Origin: Dermatemys mawii
Lineage: Eukaryota > Chordata > Testudines > Dermatemydidae
Assembly: GCA_007922305.1 (NCBI GenBank)
Contig: ML677373.1
Span: 15,306,709-15,370,708, forward strand
Length of the DNA stretch: 64,000 bases
Reading direction: 5' to 3'
Part shown: in pieces, positions 12,118-26,125 of the stretch
Numbering within the stretch: the first letter of the stretch is position 1
How the letters are laid out: each line of letters begins with the position of its first letter
The notes under the pieces: model-generated
Told to the model about the DNA's origin: nothing
The model's database searches: none
Seen by the model: the letters and a program-made list of their open reading frames with translations, nothing else
Position numbers and translations under genes: made by a program

Positions 12118-12455
12118 CATAGATTTCAAGGCCAGATGGGACCATTATGATTATCTAGTCTGACCTCTTCTACCACACAAACCCTAAAACTCCCTCAAAA
12201 TAATTCCTAAAGCAGATCTTTTAGAACAACATACTATCCTGATTTAAAAATAGCCAGTGATGGAGAATCCACTGCCACCTTTGGTAAACTGTTCCAGTGA
12301 TTAATTACCCCACACCATTAAAACTATTAGCCTCATTTCCAGTTTGAATTTATCTAGCTTCAACTTCCAGCCACTGGACTGCATTATACCTTTTTCCTGC
12401 TAGGCTGAATAGCCCATTATCAAATGTTTGTTCCTCTTATAGGTTCTTATAGACT
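12118..12455 (-). mobile_element. CR1 LINE fragment, minus strand
   Basis: It opens with CATAGATTTCAAGGCCAGAT and GGGACCATTATGATTATCTA, the reverse complement of a CR1 3' tail. It continues with TAGCCAGTGATGGAGAATCC and TTGGTAAACTGTTCCAGTG, deeper CR1 sequence. It is 5'-truncated and has no open frame of note. Confidence 0.85.
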
Positions 12456-12764
12456 TATGACATCCTGATTCCTCAAATAATCATGTGATCTCATCTAATC
12501 ATCAGATGACTGATGTAAGGTCATCTAAGACATACTGCGCTCATTGGCTCCCAATGGAATTATCTGGCTATAGGTAAACCAATCACTGAAAGGCAGACCT
12601 TTTAAAGGGAGGGTTATATTCAATTGTAAATTACTTCAGTCTCAAATCTGAGCACAGTTTTTTTTTTTTCCTCAGGAGCACTGTTTAAAAACAAACAAAT
12701 GATGTTGATGATAGTGTTAAAGATCTGCACTTTTTTTGGTCACATTCAAGCAAAAAGATATATT

Positions 12765-13210
12765 TTAACTTTTAAAACATGAAGACTTTGCCCTAGTTAT
12801 AAGCAAAGGTGGGAGGGAGAGAAAAATAGAAGTGCTGAGAATAACTCTGCCTGAACTATGCTTGCAAAATCTAGCCTTGCATAAAACTGGCATTAGGTTT
12901 TTACACACAGAATATATAACTGTAACTAGATGCACAAATGCATGTTTGCCCAGCAATGTCAAGTGATGTACATGCCAATTTTGCAGGCTTACAGTTTTGA
13001 CAATCTGGCCAATAAATGTTTTATTTAAAAGAAAAATTGAGATTACAATTTTGCTCATATTAACCACTATTATGTTACCTGTCATTTCTTTACATTATAA
13101 ATTTTTTGCTTCGTTTTGTTTCTGGTACAGTCAAGAGAAAACTGGTCTGTATTTCATTGGCAGCCTCTATCAAGTCAGAGTTCAACTACAGTTAATACAT
13201 TTGTTTTAAA
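12765..13210. other. No gene seen
   Basis: AT-rich intronic sequence. The open frames here (up to 106 codons on the minus strand) have no recognisable domain and the sequence shows no splice-flanked exon structure. Confidence 0.6.
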
Positions 13211-13369
13211 ATTTTGAATGAACACCTGATCCTGTCACATTAGTGACACAAGAATAGTCTAGAACTTCACCTGATATGAAATCTAGAGTTTACTTTGATT
13301 AAACAAAGTACAGTTTCTGCATATCTTCAGTAGTTTGATCAAGGATGATGGAAATTCCTTCTCACATCA

Positions 13370-13925
13370 AATCATAGAAGTGTAGAACTGGAAGGGACCT
13401 CAATAGGTCATCCCCCTGCACTCATCTAGTCCAACCCCCTCAACTAGACGATTCCTGATAGGGGTTTGTCTAGCTTGTTTTTAAAAACCTGCAAGGACAG
13501 AGATCCCACAACCTCCCTAGGCATTTGTTCCAGTGCTTAACTACCCTGACAGTCAGAAAGCCCTCCCTAATGTCTAGCCTAGACTTCCATTGCTGCAATT
13601 TAAGCCCATTGCTTCTTGTCCTATCTCCTCAGAGGTTAAAGAGAACAAGTTTTCCCTCTCCTCCTTGTAACAATGTTTTACATACTTGAAAACTGTTGAA
13701 CACCCCTTCGGTCTTCTCTACTCCAGTCTTAACAAAGCCAATTTTTTCATTCTTTACTCATTGGTCATATTTTTACTGCTCTCCAGTGGACTTTCTCCAG
13801 TTTATCCACATATTTCCTGAAATGTGGCACCCAGAACTAGACACAATACTTCAGCTGAGGCCTTATCAGCATGGAGTAGAATGCAAAAATTACTTCTTCC
13901 ATCTTCCCAGAATGAGCACTTCAAA
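13370..13925 (-). mobile_element. CR1 LINE fragment, minus strand, about 550 bp
   Basis: It begins AATCATAGAAGTGTAGAACT and GGAAGGGACCTCAATAGGTC, the inverse of a CR1 3' end, and runs through TCTAGTCCAACCCCCT, TTTAAAAACCTGCAAGG and CACCCAGAACTAGACACAAT to GAGTAGAA. This is the longest CR1 copy in the window. It belongs to a different CR1 subfamily from the copies that begin with AAGGCCAGA. Confidence 0.85.
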
Positions 13926-13957
13926 ATAATTTATAATTACGTTTATTATTCTTAGGC

Positions 13958-14055
13958 CTTGATCCAGCACAGCACTGAAGCATATGACTTAAGTACCATC
14001 AATTTCAATGTGAATTAAGCATATGCTTAAGTGCTTTGCTGTTTCTGGGGCTTAG
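13958..14055. repeat. Palindromic element of the 'CACTTAAGCACATGCTTAA' family
   Basis: Left GATCCAGCACAGCACTGAAG and right AAGCATATGCTTAAGTGC then TTTGCTG are inverse to each other around TCAATTTCAATGTGAA. Related copies lie at 32236, 34655, 37446, 54085 and 55975. Confidence 0.55.
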
Positions 14056-15711
14056 TGCAGGCACAATAAAAGGTAGATGAAGATAACTGTATTTTTAGGA
14101 TGCTAGCATGAAAACCTCACTCAAGGCTACCTATTAAAAATAAATCACATTATTTATTACTCTATTTTGCATCCCATTCTTCACCAAGTTAAATACCTGT
14201 GACTCCAGGGCAAAGGCAAAATTACATGAGAAGTCTAGACTGGCAAAGATGTATTGCTAACAAGTAGCAAGGAAAGTGCCAGAAGGGTACTGAGGATAAA
14301 AAAACATGCACCTGCAGGTAACTTAAATTCTGTCTGCAATTATTAACTGCCACATGGCACCCTCAGGTTGATCTGAGCAGAGTAGAGAAGTCTGTGGAGT
14401 CTTTGTAGATCACTCTGTTTTCCAGCAGGAATGAAAACATATTAAAACAATGATAAATTGCCCATTAAAATTGCCCTTAAAAAGTATGAAGATTATAGTA
14501 AGAGTTATTCAAACGGAAAATTAGACGAATACACTGGAAACTGGCTACTAGGAAAATTAGATATCATGGGTGAAATACAGGCCATAGTGAAGTCAATGGG
14601 CAACTATGTGGTGCACAAGACAAAGGGATGAGTTCTAGCAAACAGGCACCAATTTGAAGGTTAACTTAATAAGAGTTAGATTTGTCCTCTATTTGATCTG
14701 ATCCGGGATCTCAAAACCCTTTGGAATTAGTAGTTTAAACAAAAGGCACAAATAAAAGAAAGCAAATGATATTTAGCTAATAATAAGGCTAGAGTAATAA
14801 GTCAAGCTCCAATAAACCTTTGGAGAAGCCAGAAGCTAAGAGCAAGGAGAGAGAATGTGATCACATATTCAAATAGCCCTGCTAGGCCTCAAGTGCTGAA
14901 AACTTTAAAGGTCACATGTTTTGGTGAGTAGCAAGGCCAAGGAGTTTAAGACCTTCTGCTCTTCTACGTAAGTGGTCTCTACCCTGGGCAGTGGCCCTAG
15001 AATTCTTCCACCATGGGCATGCAGTTTGCCTCATGCTATAGAGGCCAAAATTAAGTCTGCTAACCTGCAGATTTCATGGAATTCCACTAAAAGATGAGGG
15101 TTCTTTGCCACAGCATAGGCCAAGTCCCTTGGCTTTCTGAGTCCTCTTGACAACATAGCTCCTTCAGCTCCTGTACTGTGAGAGGTTCCTCAGCTGCTGG
15201 CTGCCCAAATCCTCCCTGGAGGTGGAGAGGTCTTTCATAGAGTGGAGCAGGAAGCCACACAAATGACTGCATGTTCGGTCTGCAGTAACTAGCATTGTTT
15301 TGCCCTGCAGACTGCACCTCCACCCTTTTCACCCCACTATGGTAATGCTCTCCCAGATTCCATGCCTTCGGCAATCAGTTGCTGGAGCACAGACTCCCCT
15401 CCACTCACAGAAACAAAGGACAACACTGGAGCATTAGAAATACAAACTAAGGACTAGGACCTATAATTCTCAGAAGCTATTTTTATGAAGGTGTTTTAAA
15501 GAGCTAATATATTGGTTTGGTCTTAGGACCAAATTCTGACCCTGACAGTGGCTGAGTAAACTCCCGGCCCCTGTATGAAGAACCCCTGAATTCAACAGGG
15601 CTGTGTCTGTGCACAGTCAGCATCAGAGCCCCCAGCTAACCCAATAGATGGAAGGGGTGGGAGAGGCTGAGGAGAGAGAAAATGGACAACAGTTTAACAG
15701 CATTTAAGGAT

Positions 15712-15870
15712 TAACGCTTAACATTCCTGTTGGGTGCGCTTGGGCAAGCCATTACACCTCTGGGCCTTATTGTTCCCCATTCTGCAGATGGGGAAACTGA
15801 TCCTTACCTTTCTTCTTTAGTGCTTTGAAATCTAAGGAGAAAAGTTTACATGAAAGCTAAGTATTTATTA
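15712..15870 (+). repeat. MIR/CORE-SINE-like fragment
   Basis: CTTGGGCAAGCCATTACACC, then TCTGGGCCTTATTGTTCCCC, then TCTGCAGATGGGGAAACTGA, then GTGCTTTGAAATCTAAGG have the order and wording of the MIR/CORE-SINE 3' half. Confidence 0.6.
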
Positions 15871-18800
15871 ATACAAGGTTGCTTTTGAAAAAAAAAAAAC
15901 TTACCCAAAATAACACAGTGTTGATAGAGCTATATCGTACGGTCCTCACTCAGACAAAACTCACATAGAAATCAGAGAGCTCTTCAGACTTCCCTATTCA
16001 GGGAAAGATTAGGACCCATATGTTTCAAGACTTCAGTCATTCAGAATCTCTTCCTCCTGGCAACTACACTTCTCCCTTCTGTAATTTAAAATTGCAGTTT
16101 CCCATGTAATAAATGACATAATTCACCTGTGGAGGAGATGGATTTCTTCTCACTTAAGGACAAATGACTCACTGGCCACCAAATCTCATTTTCTGGTGGC
16201 TCTGTAATAAAATGTATTTTTCCTATTCAACGTTTGTGTGCAAAAACACCCTTCCTCTTCAGAGAGTGCAGAGGACAATCTATTTCCTTTTGCCACCATG
16301 TGTAGCAAGCACAGATCAATGCTCTCTCCAGTGGCCAGATCATGCTACATCACCAAAGGAGTGACTATGTGGGGAAATTCCTTCAGTTACCCACCTAAAT
16401 AACCTGTTGGGAGTGCAGGAAGGAGATATGGCTTGCCAAAAGACATGCCCATTCCACCTCTGCTTCAAATCCCACAGCTGTCCACACACCCATGCACTCA
16501 GGATGTTAGGCGCTCTATACTACCCCCAGCTCTCTCGCCTCACCTTGTACGACAGGTGCTACAGAAGCACTGCTATCCTACTGTCTCGACACATGCCTGG
16601 AGCAAACCTCCCTCATTTTGAGAGGGTTTGCTGGAGCAGAGCAGCACACTGTGAAAGTTCATAGTGGGAAGGGTCAGCAATAACTTCAGCAAGAAATTGC
16701 CTTCAAAATCTGCAAGGAGGAAGATGTCACATAAGGTGTCTCAATCTATCTACATGGACAGACACTGCTCCCAAAAGCTACTGAGACAAGGTGGCTTCAG
16801 AGGAAATGAAGAATAATACTGCTTAGTTTCCTCTTTTTTCCTACATATGCTTAACGGACACTTTGGGCCAATAACTGCACACTTTTTCATCCACTCCACA
16901 CCTAAAAGTTGGACAACATGACCTCATATCAGGATAAATATACTGCATACTGGGGGTTGATCATGTAATCTATTGACACCTCTTGCAAAGTGTTGATCAC
17001 CTTGAACTCTCATGGAAGAAGTGCAAATGGGCAATGACTGTGGAGGATGCTCCACACCTATCAGGATCACACACATATAACATTATTTGTCACACTATTA
17101 TGTCTACTTTAATCCTCTGTTTCTCGAAAGGTTTTATCTTTTAGTGAGTTATTTTCAAAATAAAACTATAATGGTATTTTACTATCAAATATTTACATTA
17201 GAATAGGTGATACTGCCTGGAAATTTAGGTTCAACATTTATTTTATTATAAAAAACAAAGATTTACAAGGCCTGTATAAACAGAAAATGAATTTTTGTAT
17301 GGAATTTAAAGGGGGAAACTCAAGGACAGCAGCTACTTGGTTCAGTTTTAAGCATTCTCCTAAATCTATAACTAAACCATTGTGTTTGAGCGTGGAAACC
17401 ATAAACTGCTAGTCTCTTTCCATTTTTCAAGCTAAGTAAAAGGCAAATACTAAACCAATAGTGTAAAGTCTAGTAGTGCCCTAGGTCTGTGTGGGTGAAT
17501 CCTTCTATGCCTAGATGGACCCCCACTGAAGTTAGAGGCAGAACAAGAATCTGCCATGGACAGCAGCATGCCAGATATGCACTGGATTTTCCTTTACCCC
17601 AAAACCACTTTCCATTATCAGAGCAGTGCCAAGGGGCTTTATAAAGTGGGTGTGAATGTCATTCTATGTAGCCTCAAGCCTCCTCTAACTGACATAACAA
17701 AGCACCTAGGTTTAAGAAGAAATTTTCCCCATGGGCATGTTACTGCCCAGTTAACCAGTGTGGGAGACTTATACTCGTCTCTTAAGCATCCAGTAATGGT
17801 CACAGACAGAATACGAGATTAGATGGACTAGAAGTTTAATAGGATACAACGGTTCCAATGATAATTAATATTTGCCTTTAGCACACTCCACTGGAGGACC
17901 TCAAACCACTTCATAATCAGTAATTAAATCTAACAACATCCCTGTAAGATGGCTAAATCAGCAAGAATAGTATTATCTGTGTTATTACATTAGAATTAGA
18001 TGTTCTCTAAACTTTGGCTGGTTTCTAAACAGTAAATCCCACTGGAAGATGCCACTGCCAGTATTTAGAAGGAACATCATTCATTTTTTGTTTCCTATTT
18101 ATTGTTACCATTACAGTTTGTCTATCATAATGGAATTTTGTTTGCTAGCTGGAATTCTCAACTGTTGACAACCACTTTTTAGCATGGTTATGTTTGCACT
18201 GTAATGTCATCAAGCAATACAAACATAACCACACTAAAAACAGAAACAATGAATCTGAACAGTCCATTTAAATCCTTTACTTCTACTTTCTACTCCCCAA
18301 AATGTGGTTTATAAATAGAATACAAAAGGGATGGGAGCAAGATAATCCATTTATCCCTGTATGTCAAAGGATCACCATAACTATGACTGTGACCCAGCTC
18401 TGACCATGGCACAAAGTTGTAGTAAGCCTATTATTAACTTTTCCATCAGCAGTCATGTTTCAAAGGTACTGTAAGGCCTGGTCACTACAGCGATTGCAAG
18501 GCCATCTAAAAAACTATTAGCGTGGGATCCAAAAAGCCAAGAGAAGTACAGCACTGACTGCAAGACAAAAATACCAAGCAGGCTTAATTTGTGATATCCA
18601 AAAGAGAAGAATTTATTTAGATTTTTAGGATCCTGACAAACAAAAGGACTCAATAGATTAATTCTTGTCCAAAAAGAAAAAAAATGCTGTGGCCTGTTAT
18701 TTCCATTTCCATTATGAAAGAGGTTCACTTCCTGTCAAAAGAATGTTAGTCATCAACAGGTCAGCAATGACGCATAGCTTGAGCTACAGAAAACATCTGT

Positions 18801-19891
18801 TCTCCAACGTTTAAGCAGAAGTAATGTACAGTAACACTATGCCAACCACACAGGAGTATTCAAAACACTAATTTTATGATAAACAGGTACTCCTTGTTCA
18901 TTGGCGTACAGGCAATATTCATGATGCAAAAGCTAAGCCACCCACCATTTAAATCCTTGATTTAATATCTAGGTTGTTTGCTAAAGATATTATGATTGAA
19001 ACTGCTTGTGGAATCTCAAGAGCAAACGCAGAGAAACTAGCATTAGTTGAATTTGAAAACAACAATCTTGAAGTCAAGAGAGAGTGTCTTCTACATCTAT
19101 GATCGCTTTCAGGCCCTCCAACTGGGAAGTACTGGATTTTAATTTTGTCTTCCAGGCTTGGTGTCTAGTTCAGATTCATTAACAATGAGGCTGTATAGCA
19201 AGGCCAAAAGACAGATACAGCTTTAGGAACACCAGATTTTAATCATAGTTGTTTGCGAAACAATAGCAGAGATTACAGCTCTCTCCCTTTAGGCTTATTC
19301 ATCTGATAGAAAACAGTTTGTTATAACATCTGGAAGACTATCCATAAACTTCCCTTTCCCATTATACTCACAGCAGCAAAAATAAGTACCTAATTTTACC
19401 ACCTATCTGGTCATGTATTCTACTTGGCAAGCTAATGAAACAAATAGGATAGCTGAAAATATGAAAAGGACATCAAAATATTTATAACAGAATACAAGAT
19501 AATTTCTGTAGTATTTAAAAAACAGGAGCAACTTAACACCCTTTGAAAAAGACGAAACATCTGTGGCACTTCCAACATGAGACGGCATTCAAAACATTTA
19601 GAGCATCAGAGGCAGAACAGTCAAATCATACAACTAGTTCCAACCTGAACGATTTAGGAACCGAAAGACCTTCCTAATCCCTGCACACATCTGGCCTCAA
19701 TCTGATACCAACTGAAGGCTCCAAGTCAATGCAGATTTTCCCACTAACTTCAATGGGCTACGCGCAAGGCTAAGGGCCTGCCCACACACTTTGGTTTACA
19801 GGACTGGGACTCAAGAGGACAAGAGGCCATCATACACAGGATGCCAGAAACTATAAGCCATTTAACATACCAAACTATTGGCTGTATATTC

Positions 19892-20479
19892 TGTGATACA
19901 GCATGGCCAGAGGGCAGCAGGAGAGTGTTAGAGGGAAGCAAGTTTGCTAGAAGTTGGTTGGAACACCTGGAGCCAATTAGAGCACCTGAAGCCAATTAGA
20001 GCACCTGAAGCCAGTCCCATGATAAAAAACCCCTGCTTCAATCAGACAGGAGAAAAGGAGTTGGAACAGAGAGCAGTTTGAAGGAGTTGGAGCAGAGTGT
20101 TTGGTGCTGGAGCAAAGAGCAGTTTGGAGGGGAGTTTGGAGAAGTGCTGCAGTGAACCAAGACGACCCAGATCTTAGGTAAAGGGACACGGGGCTTGTTC
20201 AGAAAGAGGGCAGGAAGCCCCACAAGCTGAAGGGCAGGAGAGGAAAAGTAGCCCAGGGGAAGGAATAGCTAGTTCAAGTGGTTTACCGCTTGACTCAGGG
20301 CCCCTGGGCTGGGACCCGGAGTAGAGGGTGGGACTGTGTCCCTTCCTCTCCACTCCCCCTCCTCTAGGATACTAGTGGGGCAGTTAATACCCTGTTCAGG
20401 GGCAAGAAACGGCGCCCTGAACTCCCCACAAGAAGAGAAAGTGCGGGACCCATCATAATAGTGCTGGCAATTTGCTACA
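19892..20479 (+). mobile_element. Solo LTR, 588 bp, with 4-bp target duplication
   Basis: It starts TGTGATACAGCATGGCC and ends GGCAATTTGCTACA (TG...CA). ATTC lies directly before (19888-19891) and directly after (20480-20483), a 4-bp target duplication. A TATA-like GATAAAAAAC is at 20021-20030. Three tandem units of 19-20 bases (ACACCTGGAGCCAATTAG type) lie at 19961-20015, upstream of the TATA-like box in the U3 position. No internal retroelement sequence flanks it, so it is a recombined solo LTR. It looks Gypsy- or ERV-like; the class is not decided by what is visible. Open frames on its minus strand are not genes. Confidence 0.85.
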
Positions 20480-20784
20480 ATTCCCATATATCATTATATC
20501 TAATGATGGCACATCAGTTGCATGCACTCCCATGTATGCATAGTTCTTTACCCATGAACCTTACACTGTTTACTTATCAGTAGCCTTCCGCCTTCACCAA
20601 AATCATGAGAAAAATCCACTTTTGTAGAATTATCTGAGTAATTAAATTTCCATAGTTTTTGCTCCTGAACTATGGATGTACAATACAGTGATAGCAATTA
20701 ATAGACAGAACACTCCCCTCTGACCTACTTCACTTCTACAAACACTGAAATTCCACCGACTGCTACTGACATACATCTGAAGTA

Positions 20785-20990
20785 CAGGCATGTCGCGCGC
20801 AAGGGTTCTGTTCCGCGGTTACCGCGTAAAACAGAACCGCGTATAGCCAGAACCCATTGACTTCGATGGGAGGCGAAACTGTGCCCCTGCAGGAAGTTTT
20901 TTTTAAAAAATCCCCCCCCCTTTTTTTTTTTGCGGACCGCGTAAAGCTGAAATCCCATATGTTAAATACTCCTAAGATGCGACATACCTG
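20785..20990. mobile_element. Tigger/mariner-like MITE, 206 bp, TA target site
   Basis: The left end CAGGCATGTCGC (20785-20796) and the right end GCGACATACCTG (20979-20990) are inverse at 11 of 12 positions. TA flanks both sides (20783-20784, 20991-20992). A TA target duplication with CAGG ends is the mark of Tc1/mariner-pogo (Tigger) elements. The inside is CpG-rich (TTCCGCGGTTACCGCG) and holds a C run and a T run near 20911-20930. There is no transposase. The CpG retention suggests it is relatively young. Confidence 0.85.
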
Positions 20991-22880
20991 TATACTGGTG
21001 TGGGACAGCAGTATCAGGCCCTACAACTTTAGGTGCTCAGATATAGGCCTGAAAAGGGAGCGAGCCAGACAGGCTGTGTGTTCCCTTTGTGCTTCCCAAA
21101 TCCTGGGGCCATCCAGGAGCTAATTCAACCCCCAGCACCATTCAGAGCACCTTAAGAGCTATTCTTCATTATGTCAGCTGGTAACCGCCCCCAAGAGACA
21201 GTAATACCAGTTAAAGCTCAGATGGCATGCAGCAGTGCTCCAACACATCCTCAGTCCAGCCACACCCTCAATACCAGGAGAGGCTATATCAGTTTTAGAC
21301 CACCAAGGAATTCCTCCATATGGGGAGCCTTAGCTGCCTGCTGAATTGGTGCAAAGGGGCCATGTGTGTCTGGACAACAGCAAACTCCTAGCAAGGATCA
21401 GACTATTCTCAGATAAGAGTTCTGGGGCACTGCATGCATTTCATTTATATGAGCTTCTCATTGACCAAGGGCATTATGAGGTACAGTATCACAATTACAG
21501 TATGTCATGAAGAACATGAGCATCCAAGTTCCCCAAACGTTTCTATGAATGTATCCAAAGAGGATTTGTTTAAGCAGAAACCTGAACATAAAATGCATGT
21601 GACAACTTAAACTTATTTTTTTTCAAATGTAACATACTGCAAAGGTTTGAAAAGAGCATTTTCTATGACACTTGGTTGGCAAATGTCTAAGATCATGAGA
21701 ACTGTAGAAGCAAATGTGGCAGCCATTATGTGAGCAGCAACATCCCACCCATAGCTGTGAACATTGCAGCTAATTAATCTACAGTGGTATTACACAGGAA
21801 AGGCATTTTGGCCATGATAGCACAGACCATAATCCCCTTGCCTTTTACTCAGTGTCAGGATTATCTGCAACTCCCTTGAAATAGCAGCCAGAAGAGATCT
21901 TATTTTAACATTCTGTCTAAAGGAAGACATCTCCATTGGCACAACATTTTGTTAATGCCATGCTATTGGATCATTATAGGACATGAACTCATAAGATGAT
22001 CTGAATCAGACACAGACACCATTTACAAAAGCATTAGAAATGCATCAGTGTATATTCTTAAAGAGGGTTTTTATTTTCTTCTATAGAGTTAAAATGATTT
22101 TCTTGTTCCAATAAGCCTGTTCTTATTTCTCATTCACGCAATCAAGGCTCGGTTCTCTTTTTAAACTGCTTCAAGCAGCAAAAATCCTAATTCAGCGTTC
22201 GTAGAAAATAAAACACATCTAGCTAAAGAACATATACAAACAAAAATACTTGTTTTGAAATAAATCAAATGTATATTAAAAAAAAAAGCACAATTGTTTT
22301 ACTTCAGCATTCCAGACCAACCCAGCATGCCATTAATTGAGGCACAAATAGTTAACCGATGAATGAGAAACATTAGGTGGAAGGTGACTGATGCAATAAG
22401 AATTCATTCTTTTAAAAAAATGTATTTGTACTTCTTTTAGTAAACGAAACTCTGGTTCCTTATCTGGAATACCACTAACATGCTACCAAAATAAAAGCTG
22501 CCTGTCACAATATTTGAGAGATAAATGATCTTTCCTATTAGTCTTCCTTTCCCAACTACTCAAACTGTCACATGGGAGGGAGGAGGTTATGACATCAGAA
22601 AGTGGCAAGCATGTGTTAAGACTGCAATCTTCATGTTAAACATGAAACAGAAGTGCATAATTGGGTAAGAAGCTATACTCATTACTAGTTGTATTTTGAT
22701 ATGCATACAAAAGACTGCCGAAAATAATGTTTCACATATTTCTAGCCAAACATTTCTATCACGATTATTAATATAACCAGTCAACAGATGGGGTAAGGAA
22801 ACCTAGCTTTCCATATTCAGCTGATAACCAACGATGCCACTTTGAATTGTAGCCTCTGGTTACATATCAGTTATGTTAAA

Positions 22881-22953
22881 GGGGGCCTGATCCAACACTC
22901 ATTGAAGTTAATGGAAAGACACACAGACTTCAACGGACTTTGAATCAGGCCCT
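22881..22953. repeat. Palindromic MITE (GGCCTGATCC...GAATCAGGCC)
   Basis: GGGGGCCTGATCCAA at the left and TTGAATCAGGCCCT at the right are inverse. The centre TTGAAGTTAATGG / CTTCAACGG is also partly inverse. Seventy-three bases long, no coding potential. Confidence 0.65.
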
Positions 22954-23884
22954 CAATAAGTGCAAGTGAAAGACACATGTATACAGCTCCAATAGAAAAA
23001 GCACACAGTCTTATACTCCATTGCTAAAATAATTGCCCAAGAAAAAAATTGCTATAGTTAATTTAAAAAGAATTTACTTTTGTAATTTGCAAGAAATGTA
23101 TTTCTAGAGCACTTTCATCCCCTAGTTTCTTTTAGCTGACTGCATGAGAGGCTAAAAATATAAGGTTCTGAAATAACCTGGAATATAAAGTTCTGAAATA
23201 CATGCTAATTTGGGACAAGTCTCCACAGCATTCAAAGCCTTTTTGAACCTCAAGCATTATCAAATGATCGCTGTATATGCTTCCCTAATATCCTACAAAG
23301 CGTAGTGGAAAAAAAGCGGCTGGGGGGGCATGAAGCATTAGTGCCAAGCAGATATCTGCAGATCTTAATCCCTCTTTCTGAGATGACAAGTACTAAGAAT
23401 CCATGAAAAAGAAGGGTTTCTGGGGGAAAAAAATATGGAACCGAAGGCTTAATGTATGCAGACATCCTGTATGAGGTTAAAGCAAACTACCCGAGGCCAC
23501 ATAGCAAAAAGCAGCCTGTAGTTCACTGTATTCCTTTTAAAAAAGGCTGGATATCAGACTGTCCTCAGTGCTAGAGGGAGATGAGGAGCTAAGAGAGCCC
23601 CTGCAGGACTTATCCCACTCAGTTTCAGAAGCAAGGTTTTGATGTGGGTGGCAGCAGTTGGCATTGAGGAGATCAGGGGATACTATCCTGTGACCATCTC
23701 AAGACGTTAAGCTTCAGAGCGACAAGAATATCCGCCCTTCCCATGCTCACACCAAGGAGTTCATTATTACATAGATGTCATCTTTAAAAATAACAGCAAA
23801 CTGGAAAAGTGCTAGACAGCTAGTGAATCACACTGGGTTAGACAGCAAAGTGTGAGGCTTGGATGAAAGAAGCAGTGGGGGCGG

Positions 23885-24245
23885 GAGGTGGGTCACGCCA
23901 TTCTAAGGAGTTGAGAGGGTGTGTTACCCACGTGGCACAAATGAGAGTGGATTAGCACAAGGGCAGCCTGAGATGCTGCCAGTATGAGAGGACAGGTGCA
24001 GAGGGTGCCAATCTGAATGCCAGTGGTACCAATGTAGGGAATAGGGGTTGGATTACTCAGGGGGCTGACACAGGAGTCCAGGGGCAAGAGGAGAGTTGAA
24101 GCAGATGCAAGTCATGCAAAATGATGTAGATACTGCCAGTGTGGGGAGGAGAGGAGGTTAGTGCAGGAGATGCCAAACCAGCAGATGAGAAGCTGGATTA
24201 GCCCAGGGACTGGTGCAGGGAGTGCCCATTGATGCAAAAACTGGT
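23885..24245 (+). repeat. Degenerate minisatellite-like GA/TG-rich block
   Basis: The words TGGATTAGC/TGGATTACTC, CAGGG, GGTGCAG and GAGATGCC/GGGTGCC recur at roughly 60-110-base steps (about 23949, 24050, 24195), as do CTGCCAGT and GAGAGGA. This suggests a worn tandem array with a G-rich plus strand. Boundaries and unit length are only estimates by eye. Confidence 0.35.
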
Positions 24246-24959
24246 CATGTGAGTTGATGCAGATGTGATGGTCACTGGGGAGCTGCAAGTTTTGCGAAGC
24301 ACTCCTGGCTCAGCACTTAGGCCTAGTGGGATCTCCCTCCCTGCAATGGAATAGCCGAGGCTGTCAGAGTCCCCATTGACAGGCTTATAAAAGGACTCCA
24401 GGGCAGAGGCAGCCTGCAGGGAAGAGAGGCAGATCAGGCAGCTTGGATCCATCCCCTGGTGCCATCCCAAACTAGAAAACTGGCTGGCTCCCCCACAGTT
24501 GCTCCTGCAATATAATTATTCCAGCATGACTGCCCTGACCAATTAACCAACTAGCCAGGGCTTTTAAAGTAGAAAAGAGTGTTTTCCCCAAGAATAAACT
24601 GCTCTAATGCTGAATGCTAGATACTCTGCCGTGCCTATTCATTAATTGGACAGGCTCTGGTGAAAACCTGACTTCTGCAGAATGGTAGAGATCTTTGCAA
24701 CCTTGAAATGAAAGAGTCTGAAACAGGATTCCCAGCCACACTGTTTGGGATTTTTTAAAATCCTTTTACAGCACACATACACACTGTAAACCTTTATTAA
24801 CCACAGGACTCGCTACCATTCCTTCTTTTGCAACCCCAAAAACCATGGCACACTAGAGCATGAAAACTATGACAGCGAACTACAACCCTTTTAAAACCCC
24901 CAGATCAACCGAATTTGAACTCTGTAAAAGCCATGACATGCTGGGATTACTGCAATGTA

Positions 24960-25034
24960 GCAATTAATTATTGTAATCACTGTATGGTAGGAATGACTAC
25001 CAGCGTGCTACCAAAGCACTGCAATTAATTATTG
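24960..25034. promoter_or_regulatory. Duplicated homeodomain-type site in intron 1
   Basis: The 14-base word GCAATTAATTATTG occurs exactly at 24960-24973 and again at 25021-25034, 61 bases apart. A further GTAATTAATGCA follows at about 25049. TAATTA cores are bound by many homeodomain proteins. The pair lies about 190-260 bases inside the intron, next to the first exon. Function is inferred from motif and position only. Confidence 0.4.
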
Positions 25035-25113
25035 CAACCAATGCACCGTAATTAATGCACTGCTATCAGAGTCAAGAGTGGGGCAAAAGGCACCTAACGA
25101 ATCTCCCAAACTA

Positions 25114-26060
<947 letters not shown>

Positions 26061-26080
26061 AGTTCTGGGGTGGGGGGTCG

Positions 26081-26125
26081 TTTTAAATACAGACGCGCGC
26101 CCCAAATGAAAACCGTGGTGATTGG
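26081..26125 (-). promoter_or_regulatory. CA10: Candidate CA10 core promoter (CCAAT plus TATA-like box)
   Basis: On the minus strand GCCCAATCACC (CCAAT at 26125-26121) is followed 30 bases later by GTATTTAAAA (26090-26081). A start about 25-35 bases further on would fall near 26055. A GC box GGGGCGGGG lies just upstream at about 26243-26251. Spacing and order fit a minus-strand promoter feeding the CA10 exon. This is motif-based only. Confidence 0.4.
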
